DNA of 64,000 nucleotides from Sphingomonas sp. UBA978 (lineage in GTDB: Bacteria; Pseudomonadota; Alphaproteobacteria; Sphingomonadales; Sphingomonadaceae). This document shows positions 1-8,126 of this stretch, in pieces; the first letter of the stretch is position 1; each line of letters opens with the position of its first letter. The notes beneath the pieces were generated by a model, which saw only the letters and a program-made list of their open reading frames with translations, searched no databases and had not been told where the DNA came from. A program made the position numbers and the translations under genes. The stretch is from NCBI RefSeq assembly GCF_002292295.1, contig NZ_DBBS01000021.1:336578-400577 (forward strand), written 5' to 3'.

Positions 1-327
1 AATGCCTCGTCCGGGCTGTTCGTGGTCGGCGGCGCGATCGCCGATCCGCGCAAGCTCGACCTGCGGCTGGTCGGCATGACGCTGGAACGCAACGGCCGCA
101 TCGTCGGCACCGGCGCGGGTGCGGCGGCGCTGGACGATCCGCTGGCCGCCGTTGCCTGGCTGGCGAATACGATGGGCCGGCTGGGCATCACGTTGCGCGC
201 GGGCGAGATCATCCTGTCGGGCGCGTTGTCGGGGCTGGTCCCGGTTCAGGCCGGCGATGCCTTTCGCGTATCCCTGGGCGGTATCGGCGCCGCCACCATC
301 TGTTTCGACGGCGGAGACGCACAATGA
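1..327 (+). CDS. dmpE: 2-hydroxypenta-2,4-dienoate hydratase, C-terminal part (cut by window edge)
   Basis: Only the last 108 codons are present; the reading frame is open to base 1, so the gene starts outside the window. The visible part (NASSGLFVVGG near the edge, then DPRKLDLRLVGMTLERNG and GAGAAALDDPLAAVAWLANT) is the C-terminal half of the hydratase/decarboxylase fold. The family hydrates 2-hydroxypenta-2,4-dienoate to 4-hydroxy-2-oxovalerate in the meta-cleavage pathway. The sister enzyme 4-oxalocrotonate decarboxylase has the same fold, but it is encoded directly downstream as a separate gene, so hydratase is the better reading. The stop overlaps the next start (ATGA at 324-327), which implies translational coupling. 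Confidence 0.85.
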   Translation, partial: NASSGLFVVGGAIADPRKLDLRLVGMTLERNGRIVGTGAGAAALDDPLAAVAWLANTMGRLGITLRAGEIILSGALSGLVPVQAGDAFRVSLGGIGAATICFDGGDAQ

Positions 328-1112
328 CGCTGGCGACATCCGTAATCGACGCGCTGGCCGAACGGCTCGACACCGCGGCGCTCACCGGCCGCGCGATCGA
401 CAAGATCACCGACGACGTGCCGGACATGAGCTGGGCCGATGCCTATGCGATCCAGCGCCGGCTGCGCACGCGAGAGCAGGCACGCGGCGCCCGGATGGTC
501 GGCGTGAAGGCGGGCCTCACGTCCTTTGCGAAGATGCAGCAGATGGGGGTCAGCGAGCCGGTGATGGGCTATCTGACCGATCGTGGCTCGCTCGGCGCGG
601 ATTGCACCGTCGTCGTGGCCGATCTGATCCATCCGCGGATCGAGGCGGAGATCGCGTTCCGCCTGCGCGCGCCGCTGAAGGGTCCGGGCTGTCATATCGC
701 CGCCGCGCTGGCCGCGATCGAGACCGTCCATGTCGCCGCCGAAATCATCGACAGCCGATACCGCGATTTCCGGTTCGACCTGAAAAGCGTGATCGCCGAC
801 AATACCTCCGCGGCGCGCTACGCCACCGGGTCCGGCGTGGCGATGCGGCCCGGCATGGACCTCGCCGATCTGGGCATCGTCATGGAAAAGAACGGCGCGG
901 TCGTGGCGACCGCGTCAGGGGCGGCGGTGCTGGGACATCCCGCCGCAAGCCTGGCCATGCTCGCCGATCTGGCGGCCGTGCAGGGTGAGGAGATCGCGGC
1001 CGGTGCCCTGGTCCTCACCGGCGGCGCGACCGAGGCGGTCGCGGTCGCCGCGGGCGATGTCGTCACGATCCGGTGCCAGCAGCTCGACCCGATCACCATC
1101 TACTTCATCTGA
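324..1112 (+). CDS. dmpH: 4-oxalocrotonate decarboxylase (2-oxo-3-hexenedioate decarboxylase)
   Basis: This 262-residue protein has the usual length for the family. It carries the conserved block ARMVGVKAGLTSFAKMQQMG followed by a central EAEIAFRL metal-binding stretch typical of the hydratase/decarboxylase fold. The family decarboxylates 4-oxalocrotonate to 2-hydroxypenta-2,4-dienoate with a divalent metal, in physical complex with the hydratase, which is encoded just upstream. The ATG overlaps the upstream stop by four bases, and a GGAG lies seven bases before it. It belongs to the oxidative branch of the meta pathway together with the tautomerase that follows. No 2-hydroxymuconic semialdehyde dehydrogenase, which would feed this branch, is visible in the window; it is probably upstream. 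Confidence 0.9.
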   Translation: MTLATSVIDALAERLDTAALTGRAIDKITDDVPDMSWADAYAIQRRLRTREQARGARMVGVKAGLTSFAKMQQMGVSEPVMGYLTDRGSLGADCTVVVADLIHPRIEAEIAFRLRAPLKGPGCHIAAALAAIETVHVAAEIIDSRYRDFRFDLKSVIADNTSAARYATGSGVAMRPGMDLADLGIVMEKNGAVVATASGAAVLGHPAASLAMLADLAAVQGEEIAAGALVLTGGATEAVAVAAGDVVTIRCQQLDPITIYFI

Positions 1113-1124
1113 AGGAACCGGCCG

Positions 1125-1322
1125 ATGCCGATCATGCACGTATTCATGTTGGAAGGACGCACGGAAGCGCAGAAGGCCGCCTTCATCGCCGCGGTGACGA
1201 TCGCGTCCCAGCAGACCGTCGATGCGACGCCGGAATCGGTCCGCGTCATGATTACCGACCTGCCCGCGCATAATTTCGGCATCGCCGGACAGACCGCAAA
1301 GCAGAAGGGGCGGGGTCGATGA
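1125..1322 (+). CDS. dmpI: 4-oxalocrotonate tautomerase (2-hydroxymuconate tautomerase)
   Basis: The small 65-residue protein begins MPIMHVFMLEGR. After removal of the initiator Met, the catalytic Pro1, Arg11, Arg39 and Phe50 of the 4-oxalocrotonate tautomerase family all fall at their canonical numbers, so an active enzyme is expected. It ketonises 2-hydroxymuconate to 4-oxalocrotonate, the substrate of the decarboxylase encoded 12 bases upstream. An AAGGA Shine-Dalgarno sits between the decarboxylase stop and this start. The stop overlaps the next gene's ATG. Confidence 0.93.
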   Translation: MPIMHVFMLEGRTEAQKAAFIAAVTIASQQTVDATPESVRVMITDLPAHNFGIAGQTAKQKGRGR

Positions 1323-2269
1323 CGCAGCGACGGATCAAGGCGGCAATCATCGGGTCGGGCAATATCGGTACCGACCTGATGATGAAGATGGTCAAATATC
1401 CACAGAACATGGAGCTTATCGCCGTCGTCGGCATAGATGCGGCGTCCGAAGGACTGCAGCTGGCGCGCGAGCGTGGCATCGCCACCACGCATGAGGGGAT
1501 CGACGGGCTGAAGGCGATGGCGGTCTATCCGGATATCGGCATCGTGTTCGACGCCACCTCGGCCTATGCCCATCATGCACACGACGCAGTGCTACGTGCG
1601 GACGGCAAACAGGTGGTCGACCTGACCCCCGCTGCGATCGGTCCCTATACGATCCCGACCGTCAATGGCGACGCCAACCTCGAACAGGGCAACGTCAACA
1701 TGGTGACCTGCGGGGGGCAGGCGACGATCCCGATGGTCGCCGCCGTATCGCAGGTGGCGACGGTGCATTACGCCGAGATCGTCGCCTCCGTTTCGTCCCG
1801 CTCGGCCGGCCCCGGGACGCGTGCCAATATCGACGAGTTCACCCGCACCACGGCGGGTGCGATCGAGAAGGTCGGCGGCGCGACGAAGGGCAAGGCGATC
1901 ATCATCCTCAACCCGGCCGAGCCGCCGATGATGATGCGCGACACGGTGTTCACCCTGTCCGAGGGCGCGGACGAGGAGACGATCCGCGCGTCCGTCGAAG
2001 CGATGGTGGCGCGGGTGCAGGCCTATGTCCCGGGGTACCGGCTGAAGCAGGCGGTGCAGTTCGAGCGGTTCGGCGACAATAACCGCCTCAAGATCCCCGG
2101 TCAGGGCAGTTTCACCGGCGTGAAGACCTCGATCTATCTCGAGGTCGAGGGCGCGGGCGACTACCTGCCCAGCTATTCCGGCAATCTCGACATCATGACG
2201 GCGGCGGCCAAGGCGACCGGCGAACTGCTGGCCAGCCGGATCGTCGCGCAACGGAGGGTTGCGGCATGA
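1319..2269 (+). CDS. dmpF: Acetaldehyde dehydrogenase, CoA-acylating
   Basis: The 316-residue protein has an N-terminal NAD-binding Rossmann motif (IIGSGNIGTDL, residues 10-20) and the catalytic cysteine in VNMVTCGGQA (Cys131), as in DmpF/BphJ/MhpF. It converts acetaldehyde, NAD and CoA to acetyl-CoA. In this family it works as a heterodimer with the aldolase encoded next, and acetaldehyde is channelled between the two active sites. The start overlaps the tautomerase stop (ATGA), and its own stop overlaps the aldolase start, as expected for stoichiometric partners. Confidence 0.95.
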   Translation: MTQRRIKAAIIGSGNIGTDLMMKMVKYPQNMELIAVVGIDAASEGLQLARERGIATTHEGIDGLKAMAVYPDIGIVFDATSAYAHHAHDAVLRADGKQVVDLTPAAIGPYTIPTVNGDANLEQGNVNMVTCGGQATIPMVAAVSQVATVHYAEIVASVSSRSAGPGTRANIDEFTRTTAGAIEKVGGATKGKAIIILNPAEPPMMMRDTVFTLSEGADEETIRASVEAMVARVQAYVPGYRLKQAVQFERFGDNNRLKIPGQGSFTGVKTSIYLEVEGAGDYLPSYSGNLDIMTAAAKATGELLASRIVAQRRVAA

Positions 2270-3324
2270 GATTCGACGTCAACACGCAGAAACTCTACAT
2301 CCAGGATGTCACGCTGCGCGACGGGATGCACGCCATCCGGCACAATTACGGCGTCGATCAGGTCGCCCGCATCGCCCGCGCGCTGGATGCCGCCGGCGTC
2401 GATGCGATCGAGGTGGCGCATGGTGATGGCCTGTCGGGAGCCAGCTTCAACTACGGCTTTGGCGCTCATACCGACTGGGAATGGCTCGAGGCGGTGGCCG
2501 AGGTGCTGGAGCGCGCCGTGCTGACCACCCTGATCCTGCCGGGCGTCGGCACGGTGGAGGAGCTGCGCCGAGCCTATGATCTGGGCGTCCGTTCGGTTCG
2601 CGTGGCGACGCATTGCACCGAGGCGGATGTCTCTCGCCAGCATATCCGCATTGCCCGTGATCTGGGGATGGACGTGTCGGGCTTCCTGATGATGAGCCAC
2701 ATGATCGAGCCGGATGCGCTGGCGCAGCAGGCGCTGCTGATGGAAAGCTATGGCGCGCAGTGCATCTACGTGACCGACTCCGGCGGTGCGCTGGACATGG
2801 ACGGGGTTCGCGCACGGTTCGAGGCGTATGACCGCGTGCTGAAGCCCGAAACGCAGCGCGGCATGCATGCGCACCACAACCTGTCGCTCGGCGTCGCCAA
2901 TTCGATCGTCGCGGCACAGGAGGGGGCGGTGCGGATCGATGCCAGCCTGGCGGGCATGGGCGCGGGGGCCGGCAATGCGCCGCTGGAGGTGTTCGTCGCC
3001 GCGGCCGACCGCAAGGGCTGGAATCATGGCTGTGACGTGATGGCGCTGATGGATGCAGCCGAGGATCTGGTGCGGCCGCTGCAGGATCGTCCCGTGCGGG
3101 TGGACCGCGAGACGCTCGCGCTGGGATACGCCGGCGTCTATTCCAGCTTCCTGCGCCATGCCGAGAAGGCAGCGGCCGATCACGGGCTGGATACGCGCAC
3201 GATCCTGGTCGAACTGGGCCGGCGCAAGATGGTCGGCGGGCAGGAGGACATGATCGTCGACGTGGCGCTCGATCTCGTCGGCGCGGGCGCGGCATCATCC
3301 AATGCGAAGGAGGCGTTATGTTGA
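2266..3324 (+). CDS. dmpG: 4-hydroxy-2-oxovalerate aldolase
   Basis: The 352-residue HMG-CoA-lyase-like TIM barrel has TLRDGMHA near the N-terminus (Arg18, Asp19, His22) and the metal-binding pair His201/His203 in GMHAHHNLSLG. Both match DmpG with a one-residue offset. It cleaves 4-hydroxy-2-oxovalerate to pyruvate and acetaldehyde and passes the aldehyde to the dehydrogenase encoded immediately upstream. The next gene starts inside its last codons (ATG at 3318). The family normally uses Mn2+. Confidence 0.95.
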   Translation: MRFDVNTQKLYIQDVTLRDGMHAIRHNYGVDQVARIARALDAAGVDAIEVAHGDGLSGASFNYGFGAHTDWEWLEAVAEVLERAVLTTLILPGVGTVEELRRAYDLGVRSVRVATHCTEADVSRQHIRIARDLGMDVSGFLMMSHMIEPDALAQQALLMESYGAQCIYVTDSGGALDMDGVRARFEAYDRVLKPETQRGMHAHHNLSLGVANSIVAAQEGAVRIDASLAGMGAGAGNAPLEVFVAAADRKGWNHGCDVMALMDAAEDLVRPLQDRPVRVDRETLALGYAGVYSSFLRHAEKAAADHGLDTRTILVELGRRKMVGGQEDMIVDVALDLVGAGAASSNAKEALC

Positions 3325-4238
3325 AAGGTGTCCTGCGGCCCGGCCATGTGCAGCTGCGCGTGCTCGATCTCGATGCCGCGCTGATCCATTATCGCGACCG
3401 GTTGGGCCTGATCGAAACCGGACGCGACGATGCGGGACGCGTTTATCTGAAGGGCTGGACCGAGGTGGACGCCTATTCGGTGATTCTGCGCGAGGCCGAC
3501 AGCGCCGGTGCGGACTTCATGGGGTTCAAGGTGCTCGATGCCGCCACGCTCGACCGGTTGGCGGACGACCTGGCGAAATGGGGCTGCCCGGTGGAGCGGA
3601 TTCCGGCGGGCGACCTGCCCGGCACCGGCGAGCGGGTGCGCTTCGTCGCCCCCACTGGCCATGTCTTCGAGCTATATGCGACGCGCGAACAGCCCGGCAA
3701 ATGGGGCGTCACCGCGCGCAACCCCGATGCCTGGCCGGAGGGACTGCGTGGCATGGCGGCACAGCGGCTGGACCATTGCCTGTTCTACGGCCGCGACATC
3801 GACGCCACGATCCGGCTGTTCACCGAGGTGCTCGGCTTCTGGCGGTCCGAACAGGCGGTGGACGGCGATGTGACCATCGCCTCCTTCCTCAGTTGCTCGA
3901 TGAAGGCGCACGACGTCGCGTTCATCCGTCACGACGAGGATGGACGGTTCCACCATGCATCGTTTCACCTGCCGAGTTGGGAAGCGGTTCTCCGCGCGGC
4001 CGACCTGATTTCCATCCACGACATCCCGCTTGACATCGGACCCACCCGACACGGGCTGACGCACGGAGAAACGATCTACTTCTTCGATCCCTCGGGCAAT
4101 CGCAACGAGGTGTTCGCGGGCGGGAATTACACGTATCCCGATCACCCGCCGGTCGTCTGGACCGCCGATGAGATCGGCAAGGCCGTCTTCTATCACCAGC
4201 GTGAGGTCAATCCGCGCTTCATGACCGTCCTGACCTGA
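3318..4238 (+). CDS. dmpB: Catechol 2,3-dioxygenase (extradiol)
   Basis: At 306 residues it aligns essentially end to end with XylE/DmpB. Iron ligands are His153 (RLDHCLFYG), His213 (FHHASFHL) and Glu264 (GNRNEVF). The acid-base histidine His198 (KAHDVAF) and His245 (GPTRHGLTHG) are also in place. It has two vicinal-oxygen-chelate domains, of which the C-terminal one carries Fe(II). It opens catechol or alkylcatechol to 2-hydroxymuconic semialdehyde, the first step of the pathway whose later enzymes are encoded upstream in the same operon. The start overlaps the aldolase stop. No XylT-type ferredoxin for reactivating the iron is visible beside it. Confidence 0.95.
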   Translation: MLKGVLRPGHVQLRVLDLDAALIHYRDRLGLIETGRDDAGRVYLKGWTEVDAYSVILREADSAGADFMGFKVLDAATLDRLADDLAKWGCPVERIPAGDLPGTGERVRFVAPTGHVFELYATREQPGKWGVTARNPDAWPEGLRGMAAQRLDHCLFYGRDIDATIRLFTEVLGFWRSEQAVDGDVTIASFLSCSMKAHDVAFIRHDEDGRFHHASFHLPSWEAVLRAADLISIHDIPLDIGPTRHGLTHGETIYFFDPSGNRNEVFAGGNYTYPDHPPVVWTADEIGKAVFYHQREVNPRFMTVLT

Positions 4239-4250
4239 AGGAGACACACA

Positions 4251-4670
4251 ATGGGCACCAATCAAGAGCGGCTGGAGGCGAACAAGGCTTTCGTGCTGGC
4301 ATGGCTGCGCGAGCATATCGGCGGTGACTTCCAGACGGCGCTCGCGATGCTGCACGAGGATCTGGAGTTCTGGGTCCTGCCATCGACCGCGTCGTCGGGC
4401 AGTCATGACAAGGCCAGTTTCATCGCCTTGGTGGAGAAGACCAAGGAGAAGGCGCTTGGCCCGTTTACCATGGAAATCTACGATGTTCTGGCCGAGGGCG
4501 ATCTCGTCAACGTCACGGCGAAGGGGCACTGCCCGTTGAAGAGCGGTCGCGTGTTCGAAACCGATTACAGTTTCCTGTTCACGATGAAGGACGGGAAGAT
4601 CGCACGGATCAAGGAATATATCGACACCGCACACTACAACGACGTCCTGTTCGCGCCGGTCGCCGCCTGA
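4251..4670 (+). CDS. NTF2-like / SnoaL-like protein at the end of the catechol operon
   Basis: This 139-residue protein has the look of the ketosteroid-isomerase-like (NTF2) fold: an N-terminal helix pair, a FWVLPSTASSGSHDK segment, and a C-terminal sheet ending in MKDGKIARIKEYIDTAHYN. A strong AAGGAG lies seven bases before the ATG and only 12 bases separate it from the dioxygenase, so it is the last gene of the operon. The family includes isomerases, dehydratases and ring-hydroxylating dioxygenase beta-like subunits; I cannot choose a reaction. Position suggests a small accessory step in aromatic catabolism, perhaps isomerisation or handling of a ring-cleavage product. Confidence 0.75.
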   Translation: MGTNQERLEANKAFVLAWLREHIGGDFQTALAMLHEDLEFWVLPSTASSGSHDKASFIALVEKTKEKALGPFTMEIYDVLAEGDLVNVTAKGHCPLKSGRVFETDYSFLFTMKDGKIARIKEYIDTAHYNDVLFAPVAA

Positions 4671-5090
4671 TCGGTTTCGTTCCCCGTACAGGCCGGAGCG
4701 GGCCAGCATCCCTGTTGCCGTCGGCAAACATGACGGACGCGCGCTTGCCCGCAGGTATGGCTTCACCAACCGGCGGCAGCGTGCGGCCGATTGCTGTCCA
4801 TGCACCGAACGACATGACGCCCGAGCAGACGCGTTATTGAGCCACGCCAGGGCGCGGCGGACGGTGCCGGTGCCGGGGGAGGGGGGTATGCGATGCCCCC
4901 TCGCGCCGTTCCCTGTGCCGATAGCGTGATCGCCGGTGTGGGGACGGCGGCGTCTGCGGAAGTTCGACAGACAGTCGTCCGCCTCGACGATCCAGTCCGT
5001 CACGACCGCTGCGCGGACCGCGTCGCGGACCGATCCGCCGGGCAACGCCGCGCGGGCGTGCCTCGGCAAACCGGTCATCGCGATCGCCGG
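4671..5090. other. Convergent intergenic region with a GC-rich hairpin
   Basis: No convincing gene lies in these 420 bases between the catechol operon (+) and the TonB receptor (-). Two inverted repeats are visible: TTGCCG-T-CGGCAA at 4715-4727, and GAGGGGG, ten-base loop, CCCCCTC at 4879-4902. The second could fold into a seven-pair GC hairpin and act as a bidirectional transcription barrier between the convergent genes, although neither side is followed by a T tract. Long open frames across the region are antisense to flanking genes and show no family signature. Confidence 0.4.
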
Positions 5091-7463
5091 CTATTTGAAC
5101 CGGAACGACAGACGGACGCCGTAGGTGGCGGGCGTTCCGGTATAGCGAACCAGCGTTTCCTGGGCGAATATCTGGTTGGTCCAGTAATAGGTATCGAACA
5201 GATTCCGGGCGAACAGCTGTGCTGTCCAGCTCTTGTCCTGCGCTTCGATCCCGAGCTGCGCGTCGATCACCGTGTAGGCGTCGATCCTGAGGCGATCGTC
5301 CTTGACGAAATCACCGTAGGACGTCGAGCGATAGGTAAGATTGCCGCCGATGAAGCCATCGATCCCGGGCGCGACGCCCGTGCGATACTCGGCGTTGGCG
5401 CCGATTTGCCACCGCGGGGTCCGCGGGAAGCCCGTACCGCGAAGTTCGGTCTGTACGCCGAAGCGGGTCGGGTTGGGGAAGCTGCCCGTCACCTTGCTGT
5501 CGACATAGGTTGCCATCGCGCCAAGTGTCAGGCCTCGCGCCGGGCGCAACGTCGCCTCGAGCTCTGCACCCTGCACGCGGGACTTCGGGATGTTCACCAG
5601 CGCCTGCAATGCCCCGAAGACCGGATCGATCGTCGTACCCTGCACCTGCTTGTCGGTGTAATCATAGTAGAACAGGGCCGCATTGGTGTGCAAAAGCCCG
5701 GGCACGATGTCCGACTTGATGCCGACCTCGTAAGCCGTCAGTCGTTCCTGTACCGCCGGAACGTATTGATTGATGAACGTCGCGGCGATACTCGAATAGG
5801 CACCTGCCTTGTAGCCGCGGCTTGCACTGGCATACAGCATCGTCCGCGCATCGGGTTTGTAATCGGCGCCGACGCGCCATGACACGTTGTTTTCGCCCAG
5901 CGAGCCGCGGAACAGGGCCGGCACGAAGCCGCTGCTCCGCAGATCCAGCGACAGACAGTCGCCGGGATTGACGAACGAGGCAGGCACGCCGAACGCCGCG
6001 AAGATGCCCTTCGGCGAGTTCAGATTGCCGCCCTGCACCGTGCAGGACTCATCCTTTGTTCGGGTATGCGTATACCGTGCGCCGGCATGGAGGGCGAACG
6101 GGCCGGTGGTGTAGTCGATATTGGCGAACGCGGCCTCGGAACGGAACCTGGTGTTCATTCGCACCGGGACGTAGTCGATCGGCCCAAGGTTGAACGGCGG
6201 ACCCGTAAAGGTCAGCGCGATCGTGCCGTCGGGGATGTTGGCGGCAACCACCTCGCGCGTCGTATCGCGCTCGATGTTGCCGCCGACGATCCATTTGACG
6301 TTGCTGCCGAGGGAGCCGTCGAGGCGCGCTTCCTGCGTGAACGACTTGATGCGGCCATCGACAGTGAAGTCCAGCACCGAGAGCTGCATGCCGTCGGCGT
6401 CCAGCCCGTAGTCCTGCTTGTTCCGCGCATAACTGGTCAGCGCGGTCAGTGTCACGTCGTCGGTCAGCGTATAGTCAGCGCGCAACGTCGCCTGCCATTG
6501 CGAATTGTCGCGCTGGCGTGACCTGCCCACGACGCCGGCAGCGTCGAAGCCGGTGGCGCGATTGTTTCGTGGTGCGATCGGATAGGCGAGCACGGCCGGG
6601 CGACCGGGAATCGTCGCCAGTCGCCCGACATATTGCGGCGTCTGCGGTTCCGAGCGGTCCCGCGTCCCGCTAAGCGTCAGGCGCAGGGTAAACCGATCCG
6701 TCGGCTGCGCATCGAAGGTCAGCCGTGCGCTCGTGCGATCCAGCGCGCCGTTTCGCCGTCCCGACAGATAGTCATATTGCCAGCCGTCACCGCCGTCGTG
6801 CGACACCGCGAGCCGTGCGTTCAGGCCAGGCGCGAGCGGCCCGCTGACAAAGCCCCCCAGATTGTACTGGAGGAACCGGCCCAGTGAGGCGTCGAACCCG
6901 TATTCCGTCGTGTCGGTTGGTTTGGCTGCGACGAAATTGATCGCGCCGCCGGTCGCGTTGCTGCCGAACAACAGGCCCTGCGGACCCTTGAGCACCTCGA
7001 CCCGCTCGAGATCGAGCGTCGTACCCATCGCCATCACCGAATAGGGGATCGGTGCCTCGTCCGAATAGAGCGTGACGCTGGGGCGCGCGGCGACGGAAAT
7101 GTCGTCGTAGCCGACCCCGCGCAGGAAATAGATCGGCGATCCGATCTGGCTGTCGACCGCCTGAAAGCCGGAGACGATGCGGGTCAGATCGGCCGGGTTC
7201 TTGACACCCAAGGCGGCAAGGTCATCGCCCGAAACGGCGGTGATCGACAGAGGTACGCGGTTGATCGACTCCGATCGCTTCTGTGCGGTGACGATGATAT
7301 CCGCGGTATCCGGCTCCGGTTGCGACGATGGCGTCGGCTCGCGCGTCGGCGGCGCCGTCTGCGCGCGCGCCACTTGCGCATATGCGCCTGTAACGACAAT
7401 CGCCAGCATCGGAAGCGCCCCGATCCGCGACAGCGCATTACCCCGCCTGTCAGTTCTCGCCAT
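5091..7463 (-). CDS. TonB-dependent outer-membrane receptor
   Basis: The 790-residue protein has an N-terminal export signal ending near ARAQ. A plug domain follows (DIIVTAQKRSESINRVP, then ERVEVLKGPQGLLFGSNATGG), then a long beta-barrel ending in the aromatic-terminated strand VRLSFRFK. The chosen ATG is preceded by GGGGAGAGGG; an ATG three bases earlier is also possible. A start 27 codons upstream has no ribosome site and would bury the signal peptide. The receptor lies between the catechol operon and a Baeyer-Villiger monooxygenase, so uptake of an aromatic or alicyclic ketone-related substrate is a fair inference, but the ligand cannot be read from the sequence. Confidence 0.92.
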   Translation of the reverse strand: MARTDRRGNALSRIGALPMLAIVVTGAYAQVARAQTAPPTREPTPSSQPEPDTADIIVTAQKRSESINRVPLSITAVSGDDLAALGVKNPADLTRIVSGFQAVDSQIGSPIYFLRGVGYDDISVAARPSVTLYSDEAPIPYSVMAMGTTLDLERVEVLKGPQGLLFGSNATGGAINFVAAKPTDTTEYGFDASLGRFLQYNLGGFVSGPLAPGLNARLAVSHDGGDGWQYDYLSGRRNGALDRTSARLTFDAQPTDRFTLRLTLSGTRDRSEPQTPQYVGRLATIPGRPAVLAYPIAPRNNRATGFDAAGVVGRSRQRDNSQWQATLRADYTLTDDVTLTALTSYARNKQDYGLDADGMQLSVLDFTVDGRIKSFTQEARLDGSLGSNVKWIVGGNIERDTTREVVAANIPDGTIALTFTGPPFNLGPIDYVPVRMNTRFRSEAAFANIDYTTGPFALHAGARYTHTRTKDESCTVQGGNLNSPKGIFAAFGVPASFVNPGDCLSLDLRSSGFVPALFRGSLGENNVSWRVGADYKPDARTMLYASASRGYKAGAYSSIAATFINQYVPAVQERLTAYEVGIKSDIVPGLLHTNAALFYYDYTDKQVQGTTIDPVFGALQALVNIPKSRVQGAELEATLRPARGLTLGAMATYVDSKVTGSFPNPTRFGVQTELRGTGFPRTPRWQIGANAEYRTGVAPGIDGFIGGNLTYRSTSYGDFVKDDRLRIDAYTVIDAQLGIEAQDKSWTAQLFARNLFDTYYWTNQIFAQETLVRYTGTPATYGVRLSFRFK

Positions 7464-7527
7464 CATCCCTCTCCCCAAGTCGGTTATTATTGTGAGAGAT
7501 AATGTAGCGGGTTGCCGACCGATTGAT

Positions 7528-7544
7528 TTGACCGTTCCCGTCAA
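7528..7544. promoter_or_regulatory. Inverted repeat upstream of TonB receptor gene
   Basis: TTGAC-N7-GTCAA is a perfect five-base inverted repeat about 65 bases before the TonB receptor start, and a further TTGAC follows at 7548. The spacing suits a dimeric repressor. The minus-strand copy also resembles a -35 TTGACG, so it could be part of the promoter instead. Confidence 0.35.
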
Positions 7545-7634
7545 TCGTTGACCAATCAGCGTCTGACTGCAGGCTTGCCTTTCGAAGCGGGCCGCTGACG
7601 TCGGTCGGTGACGGGATTCCTCCCGGCGCGACCG

Positions 7635-8126
7635 TCAGTCCAGGGAGTGATCGCGCTTGAAGGCTTCGAAGACGCCGGCAGCGGTTGCGAAATAATCGTC
7701 GCCTTCGGTCCAGACCGTATCCGATTCCGCACTGACGATCAGCCAGCCAGTCGATGCACGCCGCAATTCCAGCATCAGCCACCCGCCGACGATGCTGCTG
7801 CGCGAGGGATGCGCGGCAGCGGACACATGGTGCGAGATGCCACCGACGCGCGCGATCGCCGTATCCCCGGTTACGTCGATCAACGATTCGCCCAGGAAGT
7901 GGTGGGACGAGGGGTAGGGCGCGAGGAACGCCGCCCCCGCGACTGCCAGCAACGGCTTTGCAATGCGGTTGTCCGCCGGCCCGTAACCGCCGTCCTCGGC
8001 GAAGAGATCCTGCCAGGCCGCGAAATTCCGGCTATCGACGTGCACCGCATAGGACGCGATGACGTGGCGGATGGCATCGCGGTCCGCGAGACGGCGCACG
8101 ATGTCCTCAAGCGACTCGACGGTCAT
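7635..8126 (-). CDS. SnoaL-like (NTF2-fold) protein coupled to the monooxygenase
   Basis: The 163-residue protein starts at the ATG that overlaps the upstream monooxygenase stop (ATGA at 8123-8126); a longer reading into that gene is out of context. The pattern IRHVIASYAVHVDSRNFAAW, then LFAEDGGYG and SSHHFLGES, is typical of the SnoaL-like ketosteroid-isomerase/dehydratase superfamily. Translational coupling with the Baeyer-Villiger enzyme suggests it handles the same substrate or product, for instance by hydrolysing, isomerising or dehydrating an ester or lactone product. It is distinct from the NTF2-like gene at 4251-4670. Confidence 0.8.
   Translation of the reverse strand: MTVESLEDIVRRLADRDAIRHVIASYAVHVDSRNFAAWQDLFAEDGGYGPADNRIAKPLLAVAGAAFLAPYPSSHHFLGESLIDVTGDTAIARVGGISHHVSAAAHPSRSSIVGGWLMLELRRASTGWLIVSAESDTVWTEGDDYFATAAGVFEAFKRDHSLD

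Noticed and set aside
3672..5078. Long minus-strand open frame (468 codons) across the dioxygenase gene and the gap after it
   Set aside because: It mirrors the real dioxygenase and NTF2-like genes in another frame, has no family motif and is arginine-rich as GC-driven frames are.
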